Notes: generated by a model from the sequence alone, not told the origin. A stretch of DNA of 64,000 nucleotides from Serratia proteamaculans (GCF_013337185.1 NZ_SWDE01000008.1:145996-209995), one strand, 5' to 3'; counted from the first letter of the stretch, positions 1 to 8,614 are shown. Numbers and translations: made by a program.

Positions 1-132
1 ATCCACCAGTGTGCCTTCGGTCGCGCGCCGCACACCGGGCTTCACTTCCTGTACGAAAATGCTCAGTACGAAATAGCCCGCCACCGCCACAATCAGGAAG
101 TACCCCAACAGCAGGCGCAGGCCTATTCTCAT
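1..132 (-). CDS. creC: CreC sensor histidine kinase, N-terminal fragment (runs off the window)
   Basis: Only the first 44 codons are inside the window. They begin MRIGLRLLLGYFLIVAVAGY, one hydrophobic membrane segment, followed by a periplasmic start with VKPGVRRATEGTLVD. This closely matches the N-terminus of enterobacterial CreC, the inner-membrane histidine kinase that pairs with CreB and responds to carbon source. The ATG overlaps the end of creB by 4 nt, which fits translational coupling. The kinase domains lie beyond the window edge and cannot be assessed. Confidence 0.88.
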   Translation of the reverse strand, partial: MRIGLRLLLGYFLIVAVAGYFVLSIFVQEVKPGVRRATEGTLVD

Positions 133-824
133 GGCTGGCGACTCACGCTGTAGCCGAGGCCGCGATGAGTGTGGATCGGGGGTTCAGCGGGATTGATGGC
201 GCGCAGCTTGGCACGCAGCGTTTTGATATGGGTGTCGACGGTGCGATCCAGGCTTTCTTCGGCCAGCGCCCAGACGCTTTCCATCAGTTGCTGGCGTGAA
301 AATACCCGGCCGGGGGCCAGCAACAGCGTTTTCAACAGCAAAAACTCGTAACGGGTCAGCAGCAACGGCTGCTGATGGTAATGGATGGCTGCGGCCTGTT
401 CATCCAGGCTAAAAGGGCCGAAGTGGTACAGTGCCGGTTGCTGCAGACGCTGCTGTTTTTGCAAACGGCGCAGAATAGTGCGCACCCGGGCGCTGACTTC
501 TCGCGGGGAAAAGGGTTTGGCGACGTAATCATCGGCACCGATTTCCAACCCAATCAGGCGATCAAGCTCATCGCTGCGGGCGGTGAGGAACAAAATAGGC
601 AAATCCGCCGACTGCGATAACAACCGGCGGCAGAGTTCAAAACCATTGATGTCCGGCAGACCCACATCGAGGATCGCCAGCGCAGGTGCCCCTTGCGCCA
701 ACGCCTGCAATGCCGGTTCACCGCGTTCGAACCAGCGCACCTGAAAGCCTTCGCTCTCCAGAGTATAAATCAGCGTGTCGGCAATGCTGGGTTCATCTTC
801 CACCAGCCAGAGCGTCGGCTTCAT
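129..824 (-). CDS. creB: CreB response regulator (OmpR/PhoB family)
   Basis: A 231-residue DNA-binding response regulator, partner of CreC. The receiver domain (about residues 5-118) has the acidic pair E10/D11, phosphoacceptor D54 in the stretch AILDVGLPDINGF, and the conserved Lys in DDYVAKPFSP. A winged-helix effector domain follows (about 130-228), ending THRGLGYSVS as in the OmpR family. I chose the ATG directly after a GAGGAACT ribosome site rather than the TTG one codon upstream. That ATG shares its A with the last base of the ygfX stop codon (TGATG), so creB is probably translated in the sdhE-ygfX-creB-creC transcript. In E. coli creABCD lies elsewhere, so this linkage differs. In E. 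coli CreB controls a small regulon (cre tag genes). Confidence 0.93.
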   Translation of the reverse strand: MKPTLWLVEDEPSIADTLIYTLESEGFQVRWFERGEPALQALAQGAPALAILDVGLPDINGFELCRRLLSQSADLPILFLTARSDELDRLIGLEIGADDYVAKPFSPREVSARVRTILRRLQKQQRLQQPALYHFGPFSLDEQAAAIHYHQQPLLLTRYEFLLLKTLLLAPGRVFSRQQLMESVWALAEESLDRTVDTHIKTLRAKLRAINPAEPPIHTHRGLGYSVSRQP

Positions 825-1246
825 CAAAGTTCCTCGTCATCACTGGCGGGCGGATACAGCAACCGTTGGCGCAAATGCCGCCAGTCGGCTTTAGCCATAG
901 AGTCGGAAGCCAGCCACAGCCGACGGCGTTTTTTGCCCCCCACCGGCTGTAACGTCAACAAAATGCCGTAACGTGGCATCCAGGGCTGCTTTACTAGTTG
1001 CCACTCCTGCCCATGCCAACCCAGGCGTTGGTTCTCCAGCAGGCGCAACTCGCCCTGCCGCGACGCAATACGCTTTTGGCTGCGAATGCACTCAAACACC
1101 ACCAGCGTCAGTAACACCAGCCAGATCGGGCCATAGCCTTCCGGCCAGGGTGAAATCAGGATCAGCAGGATCAATACGCCATGTGTCAGCAGCGAAAATA
1201 ACTGGGTGCGCCAGGAAATACGGACGTCACATCGCCACTGGGCCAC
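824..1246 (-). CDS. ygfX: YgfX/CptA family membrane protein
   Basis: A 140-residue protein with a conserved N-terminal SWRTQ motif. Two close hydrophobic segments (about residues 18-34 and 39-52) form a hairpin, then a soluble basic C-terminal part contains the [16 protein letters not shown] stretch typical of YgfX. It starts at GTG and overlaps the 3' end of sdhE by 20 nt, the conserved sdhE-ygfX arrangement. In E. coli it was described as the toxin CptA acting on MreB/FtsZ; in Serratia sp. ATCC 39006 sdhE-ygfX affects prodigiosin and respiration. Neither role can be tested from sequence. The TGA overlaps the creB start. Confidence 0.9.
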   Translation of the reverse strand: MAQWRCDVRISWRTQLFSLLTHGVLILLILISPWPEGYGPIWLVLLTLVVFECIRSQKRIASRQGELRLLENQRLGWHGQEWQLVKQPWMPRYGILLTLQPVGGKKRRRLWLASDSMAKADWRHLRQRLLYPPASDDEEL

Positions 1247-1493
1247 GGTCTTTATTTCGCGTCTGGATCAGTGTCACCATTCTCCGCAGTTCACTGTCCT
1301 GCGGAGCGCCATGATTCATCAGCCAATTGAAGAGATCGGGATCGTCAGACTCCAGCAGACGAATAAACAGCGCTTTGTCTGTATCGTTCAACAGGTCATA
1401 TTCATACTCGAAGAAGGGCATGATGGAGATGTCCAGCTCACGCATACCGCGGCGACAAGCCCAGTGGATACGTGCTTTATTATTAATATCCAT
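1227..1493 (-). CDS. sdhE: SdhE, FAD assembly factor for succinate dehydrogenase
   Basis: An 88-residue soluble protein nearly identical over its first 30 residues to E. coli SdhE (YgfY/CptB). It carries the signature RGMRELD with G16 and E19, the RGxxE motif needed for flavinylation of SdhA and FrdA, and later [13 protein letters not shown]. It helps attach FAD covalently to the flavoprotein subunits. It is first in a sdhE-ygfX-creB-creC string and divergent from ygfZ, as in other enterobacteria. The ATG follows GAGG-type purines at a loose spacing. Confidence 0.96.
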   Translation of the reverse strand: MDINNKARIHWACRRGMRELDISIMPFFEYEYDLLNDTDKALFIRLLESDDPDLFNWLMNHGAPQDSELRRMVTLIQTRNKDRGPVAM

Positions 1494-1816
1494 GTTGTTA
1501 TGACTAACCTCTTTTCAGCGTGGCAACGCCATCGCAGGGTTCAACTGACACACTGTATGGCAACACCGGCGCGATATAATTCCATCAGCCAAAGATCTGT
1601 CTGCAAGGGTTACCTTTGGCCGCAAGGCTATAGAGTAACAATTTGACATACTCGCCGGGAAGGACGTTCTCTGTGTAAAGCGTAATAAAGCGCTAAATGT
1701 CAAAAAAAGCGCTGTCAGGGAGGCAAGCGTGAATAACAGTTTGCAAAGGCCGCCACCTCTTTTACCATGGGGCCAACACACCTTCAGGTAAGCTAAACGT
1801 TAAGCAGGATCTTACT
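1494..1816. other. Divergent intergenic region sdhE / ygfZ
   Basis: About 320 bp between two divergent genes. It should hold both promoters. A hydrophobic 88-codon open frame on the minus strand (1515-1781) has no ribosome site or recognisable relative and I do not call it. No hairpin or repeat stands out. Confidence 0.5.
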
Positions 1817-2809
1817 ATGGCGTATAAAATTCCATTTCCACCCCGTCAACCTTCCGCTTCCTCCCATCTGCCCCTGACCCTGATCTCTCTGGAAGACTGG
1901 GCGCTGGTGACATTGAACGGGCCGGACCGGGTGAAATACCTTCAGGGTCAGGTGACTGCCGATATCGAAGCGCTGCCGGCCGATAGCCACGTGTTGTGCG
2001 GTCACTGCGACGCCAAGGGCAAAATGTGGAGCAATCTGCGTTTATTCCATCGCGGTGAAGGCTTTGCCTATCTGGAACGCCGCAGCGTGCTGGACAGCCA
2101 ACTGGCCGAAATCAAGAAGTACGCGGTATTCTCCAAACTCACCATTGCCGCCGACAACGAAGCGGTGTTGCTGGGCGTGGCCGGTTTTCAGGCACGCGCG
2201 GCGCTGGCTGGCGTTTTCAATAGCCTGCCGGATGCTGAACATCAGGTCGTGCAGGACGGTGAAACAACCCTGTTGCACTTCTCGCTACCGGCAGAACGTT
2301 TTCTGTTGGTCACCACCGCCGCCGTTGCCGAACAGTTGGTTGGCAAACTGCACGAACAGGCCGAACTGAACGACAGCCAGCAGTGGCTGACGCTGGATAT
2401 CGAAGCCGGCTACCCGGTGATTGACGCCGCCAACAGCGGACAGTTGATCCCACAGGCCACCAACCTGCAGGCGCTGGATGGCATCAGCTTCAGCAAAGGC
2501 TGCTACACCGGTCAGGAAATGGTGGCGCGCGCCAAGTTCCGCGGGGCCAACAAACGGGCATTGTACTGGCTGGAAGGCAAGGCCGGGCGAGTGCCGCAGG
2601 CCGCTGAGGACGTGGAGTTGCAGTTGGGTGAAAACTGGCGCCGTACCGGTACGGTGTTGAGCGCCGCCAGGTTGGCCGACGGCACGCTGTGGGTACAAGT
2701 GGTGCTCAATAACGATCTGGATGCCGACAGCAAGCTGCGGGTTCGCGACGATGCCGCCAGCCAACTGGCCATCAAACCGCTGCCATATTCACTGGCGGAA
2801 GAAAAATAA
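1817..2809 (+). CDS. ygfZ: YgfZ folate-binding Fe-S cluster repair/assembly protein
   Basis: A 330-residue protein of the GcvT-fold YgfZ family. The diagnostic motif KGCYTGQE spans about residues 227-234, with Lys227 and Cys229 being the conserved Lys and Cys. The family binds tetrahydrofolate and supports some Fe-S enzymes (for example MiaB) and tRNA modification. The N-terminus ([23 protein letters not shown]) is the usual GcvT-like entry. Length matches E. coli YgfZ (326). It is monocistronic here, followed by a palindromic repeat before the convergent trhA. Confidence 0.95.
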   Translation: MAYKIPFPPRQPSASSHLPLTLISLEDWALVTLNGPDRVKYLQGQVTADIEALPADSHVLCGHCDAKGKMWSNLRLFHRGEGFAYLERRSVLDSQLAEIKKYAVFSKLTIAADNEAVLLGVAGFQARAALAGVFNSLPDAEHQVVQDGETTLLHFSLPAERFLLVTTAAVAEQLVGKLHEQAELNDSQQWLTLDIEAGYPVIDAANSGQLIPQATNLQALDGISFSKGCYTGQEMVARAKFRGANKRALYWLEGKAGRVPQAAEDVELQLGENWRRTGTVLSAARLADGTLWVQVVLNNDLDADSKLRVRDDAASQLAIKPLPYSLAEEK

Positions 2810-2837
2810 AAAGTGGGAGCCGTCAGAACTTCCTAAT

Positions 2838-2966
2838 CTATCCGCAATAGATTTCGCACTGCAGCTAGGCGGCAAACGGGCACATCCCCAGGAGCTTACT
2901 CAAGATCGTTCCTGGGGTGGGCACGCGCAGCCAACAACGCTGCAGTGTGAAAGATATCAGCGGATA
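2838..2966. repeat. YPAL-like palindromic intergenic element
   Basis: About 130 bp organised as one large imperfect palindrome. The left outer arm (about 2839-2870, with ATTTCGCACTGCAG) pairs with the right outer arm (about 2925-2966, with CTGCAGTGTGAAA). Inside it a perfect 8-bp stem CCCCAGGA (2886-2893) / TCCTGGGG (2910-2917) encloses 16 nt. Size, the CCCAGGAGCTTAC core and the GCAGCCAAC stretch resemble the Yersinia palindromic (YPAL) family, which I recall as common between genes of Yersinia and Serratia. It abuts the trhA stop and may fold as the 3' end of both convergent transcripts. Confidence 0.7.
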
Positions 2967-3641
2967 TCAGACGTACAGATAAATCGCCATAAAGTGGCAC
3001 AGGCTGCCGCCAAGCACGAAACCATGCCAAATCGCGTGGCCGAAGCGGAAACGCTTCGATGCATAGAAGATCACGCCCAGGGTATAAACCACGCCACCGA
3101 CCGCCAGCAGCGTCACACCGCCCAGCGCCAGACGAGTCGCCAACTGATAAATCACGATCAGCGACAACCAACCCATGGTCAGATAGGTCACCAGCGAGAG
3201 CGCTTCAAAACGGTGGGCGAACGCCAGTTTGAACAGCACACCCAGCAGTGCCAAACCCCAAATTACCGCCATCAACCCCTTGGCGAGCGGCGAGTTCAGC
3301 CCCACCAACAAAAACGGCGTGTAGGTACCGGCAATCAAAAGATAAATGGCGCAGTGGTCAAATTTTTTCAGCCAGTGCTTGGCTTTTTGGTGGGGAATGG
3401 CATGGTACAGCGTGGAGGCAAGGAACAGCAGGATCATACTGCCGCCATAAAGACTGTAGCTGGCGATGGCCGTCACGTCAGCGCCGGTATTTACCGCCTG
3501 AACCAACAACAGTACCAGGCCGACAATACCAAAAACCAACCCTATGCCGTGACTGATGCTGTTCGCGATTTCTTCCGCCCACGGATAGGCCGTGGTGGCC
3601 ATTTTTTCAGTACCGGCTTTCACTACGCCCGTTTTTCCCAT
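2967..3641 (-). CDS. trhA: Hemolysin III family membrane protein TrhA/YqfA
   Basis: A 224-residue integral membrane protein of the PAQR/hemolysin III family with seven predicted hydrophobic helices. Conserved stretches include [20 protein letters not shown], the metal-site region [30 protein letters not shown] and the C-terminal [15 protein letters not shown]. These supply the His/Asp residues of the family. It matches E. coli YqfA almost throughout. In E. coli it has been linked to membrane energetics; the old name hemolysin III does not imply toxin activity. I prefer the ATG giving MGKTGVV (after TGAGGGG) over an upstream TTG; a Met 13 codons further in is also possible. An upstream FabR-type box suggests control with unsaturated fatty acid genes. 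Confidence 0.92.
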   Translation of the reverse strand: MGKTGVVKAGTEKMATTAYPWAEEIANSISHGIGLVFGIVGLVLLLVQAVNTGADVTAIASYSLYGGSMILLFLASTLYHAIPHQKAKHWLKKFDHCAIYLLIAGTYTPFLLVGLNSPLAKGLMAVIWGLALLGVLFKLAFAHRFEALSLVTYLTMGWLSLIVIYQLATRLALGGVTLLAVGGVVYTLGVIFYASKRFRFGHAIWHGFVLGGSLCHFMAIYLYV

Positions 3642-3712
3642 TACACACAACCCCTCAAAACAGCCAACATTGTTCGAAATTACCGCAAAGCAGCTTAACT
3701 GAGAATAATTTC

Positions 3713-3730
3713 AGTGTACACGTGTACGCT
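3713..3730. promoter_or_regulatory. Candidate FabR operator upstream of trhA
   Basis: The 18-bp near-perfect palindrome AGTGTACACGTGTACGCT differs at one position from the FabR site form AGCGTACACGTGTACGCT known from fabA/fabB. yqfA is a recognised member of that footprint set. It lies about 70 bp upstream of the trhA start. A weaker GTGTGCGCGTGTAA-like copy follows at about 3742 towards the divergent HD-domain gene. Confidence 0.75.
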
Positions 3731-3824
3731 AAAATAAAACTGTGTGCGCGTGTAACCATCGAAATCCCTCGCCCGCTGGTCTACAATCGTTCGGCTTCAA
3801 CCCATCTACCTTGAGGTTTACACC

Positions 3825-4433
3825 ATGTCATCCGCTGTACCCGCGTTAGATTTCGGCTCCATGACCCAGGTCATCCAGTTCCTGATGGAAATCGACAAGT
3901 TGAAAAGCGTGCAACGCCGCACCAAAGTGCTGGGCACCCAACGCCAGGAAAACTCCGCCGAACATAGCTGGCACTTTGCTATTGCTGCCATGAGCCTGGC
4001 CCCCTATGCCGGTGAAGGCGTAGATATCCAGCGAGTGATCCAGATGGCGCTGCTGCATGACATCGTTGAGATCGATGCCGGTGACGTACTGGTCTACGAT
4101 CTGGCGGCCCGCGCAGCGATCCATGATGTGGAAGTGGCGGCGGCACGCCGGTTGTTCGGGATGCTGCCGGACACTCAGCGCGAGTATTTCACCGCTTTAT
4201 GGCAGGAATATGAAGATGGCGAGAGTGCCGACGCGCGCTTTGCACTGGTACTGGATCGCACCATGCCAATGCTGATGAACCTGCACAACCAGGGCCAAAG
4301 CTGGGTCGAGAACGGTATCAGCCTGGAACAGGTACTGGCGCGCAACACCACCATCGCCGATGTTCAGCCGGAATTGTGGAAGTACCTGCTGCAACACCTG
4401 CATGACGCACAACGCAAAGGCTGGCTGAAGTAA
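3825..4433 (+). CDS. HD-domain phosphohydrolase (YfbR/HDDC2-like)
   Basis: A 202-residue soluble protein of the HD superfamily. Metal-binding residues are visible as H47 in ENSAEHSWH, H78-D79 in LLHDIVEIDAGD with E82 and D87, and a later Asp in ALVLDRTMP. This pattern is that of 5'-deoxynucleotidase YfbR and the HDDC2-type proteins, which remove phosphate from deoxynucleoside monophosphates using a divalent metal. Substrate is not certain. The ATG follows TTGAGGT at good spacing. It is a single gene, divergent from trhA and convergent with the transporter operon, separated by a hairpin. Confidence 0.82.
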   Translation: MSSAVPALDFGSMTQVIQFLMEIDKLKSVQRRTKVLGTQRQENSAEHSWHFAIAAMSLAPYAGEGVDIQRVIQMALLHDIVEIDAGDVLVYDLAARAAIHDVEVAAARRLFGMLPDTQREYFTALWQEYEDGESADARFALVLDRTMPMLMNLHNQGQSWVENGISLEQVLARNTTIADVQPELWKYLLQHLHDAQRKGWLK

Positions 4434-4453
4434 CGCCGTTGCTCTTGTGACAC

Positions 4454-4476
4454 GCCGGGTGATCCCTTCACCCGGC
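4454..4476. terminator. Hairpin between convergent genes
   Basis: GCCGGGTG / CACCCGGC, an 8-bp perfect stem with a 7-nt loop, just after the HD-domain gene and just before the transporter stop. There is no long U-run in either direction, so termination strength is uncertain. Confidence 0.55.
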
Positions 4477-4483
4477 ACGCCAT

Positions 4484-5809
4484 TCATAACGGCTTGTGTG
4501 CCGTTTCCCTGGCGGCAATCACCGCCCACAGCGTGATGAGCAAAGCCAGCACCACATAGGCCGAGATCGCCAGCGTGCTGTCGTAAGACTTGAACAACGA
4601 GGCGATGATCAGCGGCGCAAAGCCACCGCCGATAATCCCTGCCAACGTATAAGCCAATGACGATCCCGCATAGCGCACCCGGGTTGGAAACTGTTCGGTA
4701 ATAAAAGCCGCCTGTGGGCCATACATTGCCGCATGGATCAACAACCCCACCACCACCGCCAGACAAATCAGCACCGGCTGGCTGCTGTCGAGCAGCATAA
4801 AGAACACAAATGCCCAAACTATCGCCGCCAATGCCCCACCGATATACACCGGTCGACGGCCAAAGCGATCGGACAATGCGCCGAACATCGGCACGGTAAT
4901 CGCGTTACCGATAGCCCCCAACATGGTGGCGGCCAACGCCAGCGGGCGCGGCAGATTCAATACCGTGGTGACGTAAGTCAGGGTAAAAACCACCACCAGC
5001 GCATACAGCACGTCGGAACCAATACGCGAACCGCCGGCGATCAGCAGCGGACGTCGATACTGGGTGAAAACTTCGCGGATCGGGGAATGGGTAACGTCCT
5101 TCGATGCCTCCAGTTTCAGAAACGCGGGCGTTTCCCCCACGCCACGGCGTAGCCACAGGCCAAACACTACCAGTACCAAACTAAGCAGGAAGGGAATACG
5201 CCAGCCCCACTGCTGGAAATCCTCCGCCGTCATCGCCACCGTCACCAGCGTGATAAGCCCGGTGCCGATCAGCGTTCCGCAGGAAGGGCCAACCTGAGCA
5301 AACGAGGCGTTGCGCCCGCGCTGATGAGGCTTGCCGTGCTCCATCGACAACAGTACTGCCCCCGCCCATTCTCCTCCCAAAGCGATCCCCTGGATAAAGC
5401 GCAGTGTCACCAGCAGCAGTGGGCTCCAAATCCCCCAACTGGCATAACCGGGTAGCAGCCCCATCAACGCGGTTGTCACCCCCATGATCACCAGCGTGGT
5501 CACCAACACAAAACGTCGACCCAGCACGTCACCAAGATGACCAAAGACGATCCCGCCGATCGGCCGCGAAACATAACCGACCGCGTAAGTGGAAAACGCC
5601 AAAATGGTGCCCACCAGCGGATCGAAAGAGGGGAAAAACACGTGGTTGAAAATCAGCGCCGCCATGATGTTGTAGACGGTGAAGTCATACCATTCCAGCG
5701 CGGTGCCAATCGAACTGGCCGCCGCCAGCTTGCCGGTATTCGGCGGATGGGCGGCAGTATCGCCAGCAGATACATCCGCGATCGGTGTTTCCGTGGTTGA
5801 AGTGCTCAT
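4484..5809 (-). CDS. MFS transporter, metabolite:H+ symporter (MHS) type
   Basis: A 441-residue, 12-helix inner-membrane transporter. The N-terminal part has EWYDFTVYNIMAAL, as in the MHS family (ShiA, ProP, KgtP). The loop motifs are GHLGDVLGRRFV after helix 2 and GALSDRFGRRPVYIGG after helix 8, and GGEWAGAVLLSMEH is also family-typical. MHS members usually carry organic acids, shikimate or betaines with protons. I chose the ATG that follows AGGAGC; it overlaps the preceding DUF4286-like gene by 4 nt (ATGA), so it is the last gene of the DUF2848-amidase-DUF4286 operon and probably imports that pathway's substrate. The substrate itself is unknown. Confidence 0.88.
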   Translation of the reverse strand: MSTSTTETPIADVSAGDTAAHPPNTGKLAAASSIGTALEWYDFTVYNIMAALIFNHVFFPSFDPLVGTILAFSTYAVGYVSRPIGGIVFGHLGDVLGRRFVLVTTLVIMGVTTALMGLLPGYASWGIWSPLLLVTLRFIQGIALGGEWAGAVLLSMEHGKPHQRGRNASFAQVGPSCGTLIGTGLITLVTVAMTAEDFQQWGWRIPFLLSLVLVVFGLWLRRGVGETPAFLKLEASKDVTHSPIREVFTQYRRPLLIAGGSRIGSDVLYALVVVFTLTYVTTVLNLPRPLALAATMLGAIGNAITVPMFGALSDRFGRRPVYIGGALAAIVWAFVFFMLLDSSQPVLICLAVVVGLLIHAAMYGPQAAFITEQFPTRVRYAGSSLAYTLAGIIGGGFAPLIIASLFKSYDSTLAISAYVVLALLITLWAVIAARETAHKPL

Positions 5810-6459
5810 GATGAAAGCTCCTGTGTGGTCAGTTGCCAGCCAAGGGCATAATGCAGGGCATCGGTGGCGGGGATTTTCAGTTGGCTGCAAGCCAACTCAC
5901 TCAGCCGCTGGCTGGCTTCGGCGCTGCTGCTTTCGATCAGCATCATCGGCAGTAACCGGCGGTTTTCCCGCGACTCTTTCGGCAGCGGCGAGCTGAGATC
6001 TGCGTCCGGTGACAACAGGCTACTGCGTACAAAACCGGGCTGTTCCGCCAAAAGGCTCCCCAAATGATTGATGCAGGCCTTCAGCACATGCGGCTCCGCC
6101 GGTTCGAGGGTAAGGATAGCCAGATGGCTGCCGCAGCCCTGACCGATCACCGCCTCCACCGCGCAGACACGACGCATCGGATCGCACATTTTATCGAGAC
6201 TCGCCACCGACCAGGGGGTCTGTTCGGTAAACGCGGCGCGGTAGGCCGCCGAGGTAAAGCTGGCCAGGGATTCGGTTTTATACAGCCCGAGGTATTTGCG
6301 CCCGCCCTGTAGTGCCTGATAACGCGTGCCCGACAAGAAACCAGGCACTCGCACTCGCTCTTCCACGTGCTCGCGGTCGTACCACTTATTGAAATCCGCC
6401 TCGTCCTGCGCGGCGACATCTGTTGCGACAAACAGCATTCCGTTTGGGGAACCGGTCAT
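5806..6459 (-). CDS. DUF4286-like protein (dimeric alpha/beta-barrel fold)
   Basis: A 217-residue protein. The N-terminal part shows the DUF4286 pattern: FVATDVAAQDEADFNKWYD, then EHVEERVRVPGFLSGTRY and KYLGLYKTESLASF. This resembles EthD/NIPSNAP-like ferredoxin folds often attached to degradation operons. The second half (about 110-217) may be a degenerate repeat of the fold. No catalytic residues can be assigned. It lies between the amidase (51-nt gap) and the transporter (4-nt overlap), so a role in the same catabolic route is likely. Confidence 0.7.
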   Translation of the reverse strand: MTGSPNGMLFVATDVAAQDEADFNKWYDREHVEERVRVPGFLSGTRYQALQGGRKYLGLYKTESLASFTSAAYRAAFTEQTPWSVASLDKMCDPMRRVCAVEAVIGQGCGSHLAILTLEPAEPHVLKACINHLGSLLAEQPGFVRSSLLSPDADLSSPLPKESRENRRLLPMMLIESSSAEASQRLSELACSQLKIPATDALHYALGWQLTTQELSS

Positions 6460-6510
6460 GGGTACTCTCCTGTTAGCTCAAAGTAAGGCGGGCGACATCC
6501 CGCCGGAAAA

Positions 6511-7860
6511 TCACGCCTCGGCGAGGCAGCGTTCGATCGCCAGCGCCCAACCCAGCAGCGCCTCGTCATGCAGCGGTAGCCCGGCCACCATCAGCCCCAC
6601 TGGTGCCGTACCGGGCCGCTGGCAAGGCAGAGACAGCGCACAACCATCGAGGAAGTTGATCACCGAAGGGTTACGCAACGCGGCACCGTTGATACGGAAA
6701 TAGGCGTCTTCATCCTCCTGCAGTTCGGCAATGGTCGGCGCAACGAAGGGCACGGTTGGCATCAATAACGCGTCAAATCCTTCTACTGCCGCGCTCACCC
6801 GCCGTTGCCAATCGGCACGCTGCATCCACAATTGCCGCAGATCCTGCTCATCGAGCAACTGGCCGCGACGAATACGTGACAGCACCCGTGGGTCATAGTC
6901 TTCGGCATGCTCGCTAATCAGCGGCTGGTGCCAGCGCCAGGACTCCAGTGCGGTGAAACCACCGGCGGCGTTGATCGCTGCCAGCTCGGCGAACTCATGA
7001 CAGGGGATAGATTCAATCTGTGCCCCGGCCTGCACCAGCCGCTGGACGCTGAGATGAAAGGCGGCGGTGACTTCATCATCCAGGCCATCCAGCACCAGCG
7101 TTTGTGGCACGGCAAAGCGCGCCTGACTCAGCGCTTTCTGCTGCGGGTGCAGCGGCTGTTCGGCGATCACCGCATCCAGCGCGATGCAACCGGCAACGTC
7201 ATGGGCAATCACACCAATCGAATCCAGTGAGGGTGACAAAGGCAGCAAACCACGACTGCTGATGCGCCGGGCAGTGGGTTTATAGCCGGTCAGGCCGCAG
7301 AAGGCCGCCGGAATACGTACCGAGCCGCCGGTATCGCTGCCTATCGCGCCAAAGCACATGCCATCGGCCACCGCAACCGCCGCACCGGAAGACGAACCAC
7401 CGGGAATACGACCTGCTGGGCGATCCCACGGGTTGGCGGGTGTGCCATAGTGGGGATTGATCCCCAGGCCCGAATAAGCAAACTCGGTCATGTTGGTTTT
7501 GCCGATCACCACTGCGCCAGCCTGCAACAAGCGCGCCACCACGGTGGCATGGGTGTTAGCTACCGGCGCATCGGCCAACACCCGCGAACCGGCAGCGGTG
7601 GCTTCCCCGGCGACATCAAACAGGTCTTTGACCGATACCGGCACACCGTCCAGCGCCGACAAAGGGGTGCCCGCCGCACGCCGCCGATCGGCCGCCAATG
7701 CCTGCTGCTGTGCCCAGTCGCTATAAACATGAGTAAAAGTGCGTGCGCCCTCCCCCTGTGGGTCGGCGATTTGCGCCAGCGCGGTGGCGGTCAGTTGCAC
7801 AGCAGTGAATTCACCACTGGCCAAACCGGTGGTGACCTGCGTTAAAGTCAGCTTTTTCAT
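6511..7860 (-). CDS. Amidase-signature family hydrolase
   Basis: A 449-residue amidase (AS family, EC 3.5.1.-). The catalytic triad is visible: Lys78 in GVPVSVKDLFD, the cis-Ser in PGGSSSGAA (about 156-157), and the nucleophile Ser180 in GSDTGGSVRIPAAFCG. Family members hydrolyse amide bonds by a Ser-cisSer-Lys mechanism; the substrate cannot be read from sequence. It is unlikely to be GatA, because no GatB/GatC genes are nearby and the length and C-terminus differ. The start ATG overlaps the DUF2848 stop (TGATG); a GTG one codon earlier is an alternative. Confidence 0.9.
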   Translation of the reverse strand: MKKLTLTQVTTGLASGEFTAVQLTATALAQIADPQGEGARTFTHVYSDWAQQQALAADRRRAAGTPLSALDGVPVSVKDLFDVAGEATAAGSRVLADAPVANTHATVVARLLQAGAVVIGKTNMTEFAYSGLGINPHYGTPANPWDRPAGRIPGGSSSGAAVAVADGMCFGAIGSDTGGSVRIPAAFCGLTGYKPTARRISSRGLLPLSPSLDSIGVIAHDVAGCIALDAVIAEQPLHPQQKALSQARFAVPQTLVLDGLDDEVTAAFHLSVQRLVQAGAQIESIPCHEFAELAAINAAGGFTALESWRWHQPLISEHAEDYDPRVLSRIRRGQLLDEQDLRQLWMQRADWQRRVSAAVEGFDALLMPTVPFVAPTIAELQEDEDAYFRINGAALRNPSVINFLDGCALSLPCQRPGTAPVGLMVAGLPLHDEALLGWALAIERCLAEA

Positions 7861-8573
7861 CACGCCACCACCGGCAGTTCTATGCTGCGATAGCCGTGGC
7901 TGATGGTACGTCCCAGCACTTCATCCACCAGTTCCATACGAAACTCGGCCGCCGGACGGATACCGCCAATCGCCGCTACCGTGCCACAGGCCATCGCCAG
8001 GCCATCTCGCGGCTGAGGAACCGTCAACCCGCCCTCTGGCACCTGCTGACCACTCAGATAATGATCCAGCAGATCGTCGGGAGTACGCAGATTGGCAAGA
8101 TAACCCTGCTGATAAAGCCGGAACTCACCGTTCTCTTTGATCCAGGAGCGCAGGATTAGTGAATCCCAGTGGGCAATCACTTCCCGGAGTGGCCAGGCGG
8201 CGCGAGCGACCGGTTTGACGCAGAGTTGTTTGGATAGCGCGACACTATGCGCCTCCAGTTGACGATCGGTATGATCTGAGGCCAGCGAAACAAACAGTTC
8301 CCCCTGATGAGTAAAGATCAGCGGCTCCGCTTCGCCGGAGCTGGCATTGCCGATCACTTCTATGCAATCGCTCTGACTGAGCTGATTAACGGCTACCCGA
8401 TAGAACAGCGGAACTGCACTGGGTTGGGGCACGCCCAGCTCCGCCAATTCCCTAATATGGTGCAGGATGGCCTCGCGATCGCGACCGGTCCAGCCGGCGA
8501 TCACCAGATGGTCAATCTCAACATCCAGCACCCCGGCACCGCTGGATTCAGGTAAAGTGAAGGTCAGTCTCAT
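7860..8573 (-). CDS. DUF2848 family protein, first gene of the amidase operon
   Basis: A 237-residue protein that I recognise as DUF2848. Helpful landmarks are EIDHLVIAGWTGRDREAILHHI, a middle FVSLASDHTDRQLE and the C-terminal FRMELVDEVLGRTISHGY. The fold has been likened to fumarylacetoacetate hydrolase enzymes, but no biochemical function is established. Its ATG follows AGAGGC. The gene is divergent from a GntR-family regulator with a perfect 12-bp palindrome between them, and is coupled to the amidase downstream. Confidence 0.8.
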   Translation of the reverse strand: MRLTFTLPESSGAGVLDVEIDHLVIAGWTGRDREAILHHIRELAELGVPQPSAVPLFYRVAVNQLSQSDCIEVIGNASSGEAEPLIFTHQGELFVSLASDHTDRQLEAHSVALSKQLCVKPVARAAWPLREVIAHWDSLILRSWIKENGEFRLYQQGYLANLRTPDDLLDHYLSGQQVPEGGLTVPQPRDGLAMACGTVAAIGGIRPAAEFRMELVDEVLGRTISHGYRSIELPVVA

Positions 8574-8602
8574 GGCGTTTGTGCCTCTTTGGTTAAAATA
8601 CT

Positions 8603-8614
8603 GTGAAATTTCAC
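8603..8614. promoter_or_regulatory. Perfect palindrome, candidate GntR-family operator
   Basis: GTGAAATTTCAC, a perfect 12-bp palindrome, sits in the 129-bp gap between the divergent DUF2848 operon and the FCD regulator gene. Position and symmetry fit an operator for that regulator controlling both directions. Confidence 0.55.

Noticed and set aside
1515..1781. 88-codon hydrophobic minus-strand frame between sdhE and ygfZ
   Set aside because: No ribosome site, no recognisable relative, and it fills a divergent promoter region.
2721..3698. 325-codon plus-strand frame over the trhA gene
   Set aside because: It is antisense to a well-conserved membrane protein, rich in Gln/His as expected for a shadow frame.
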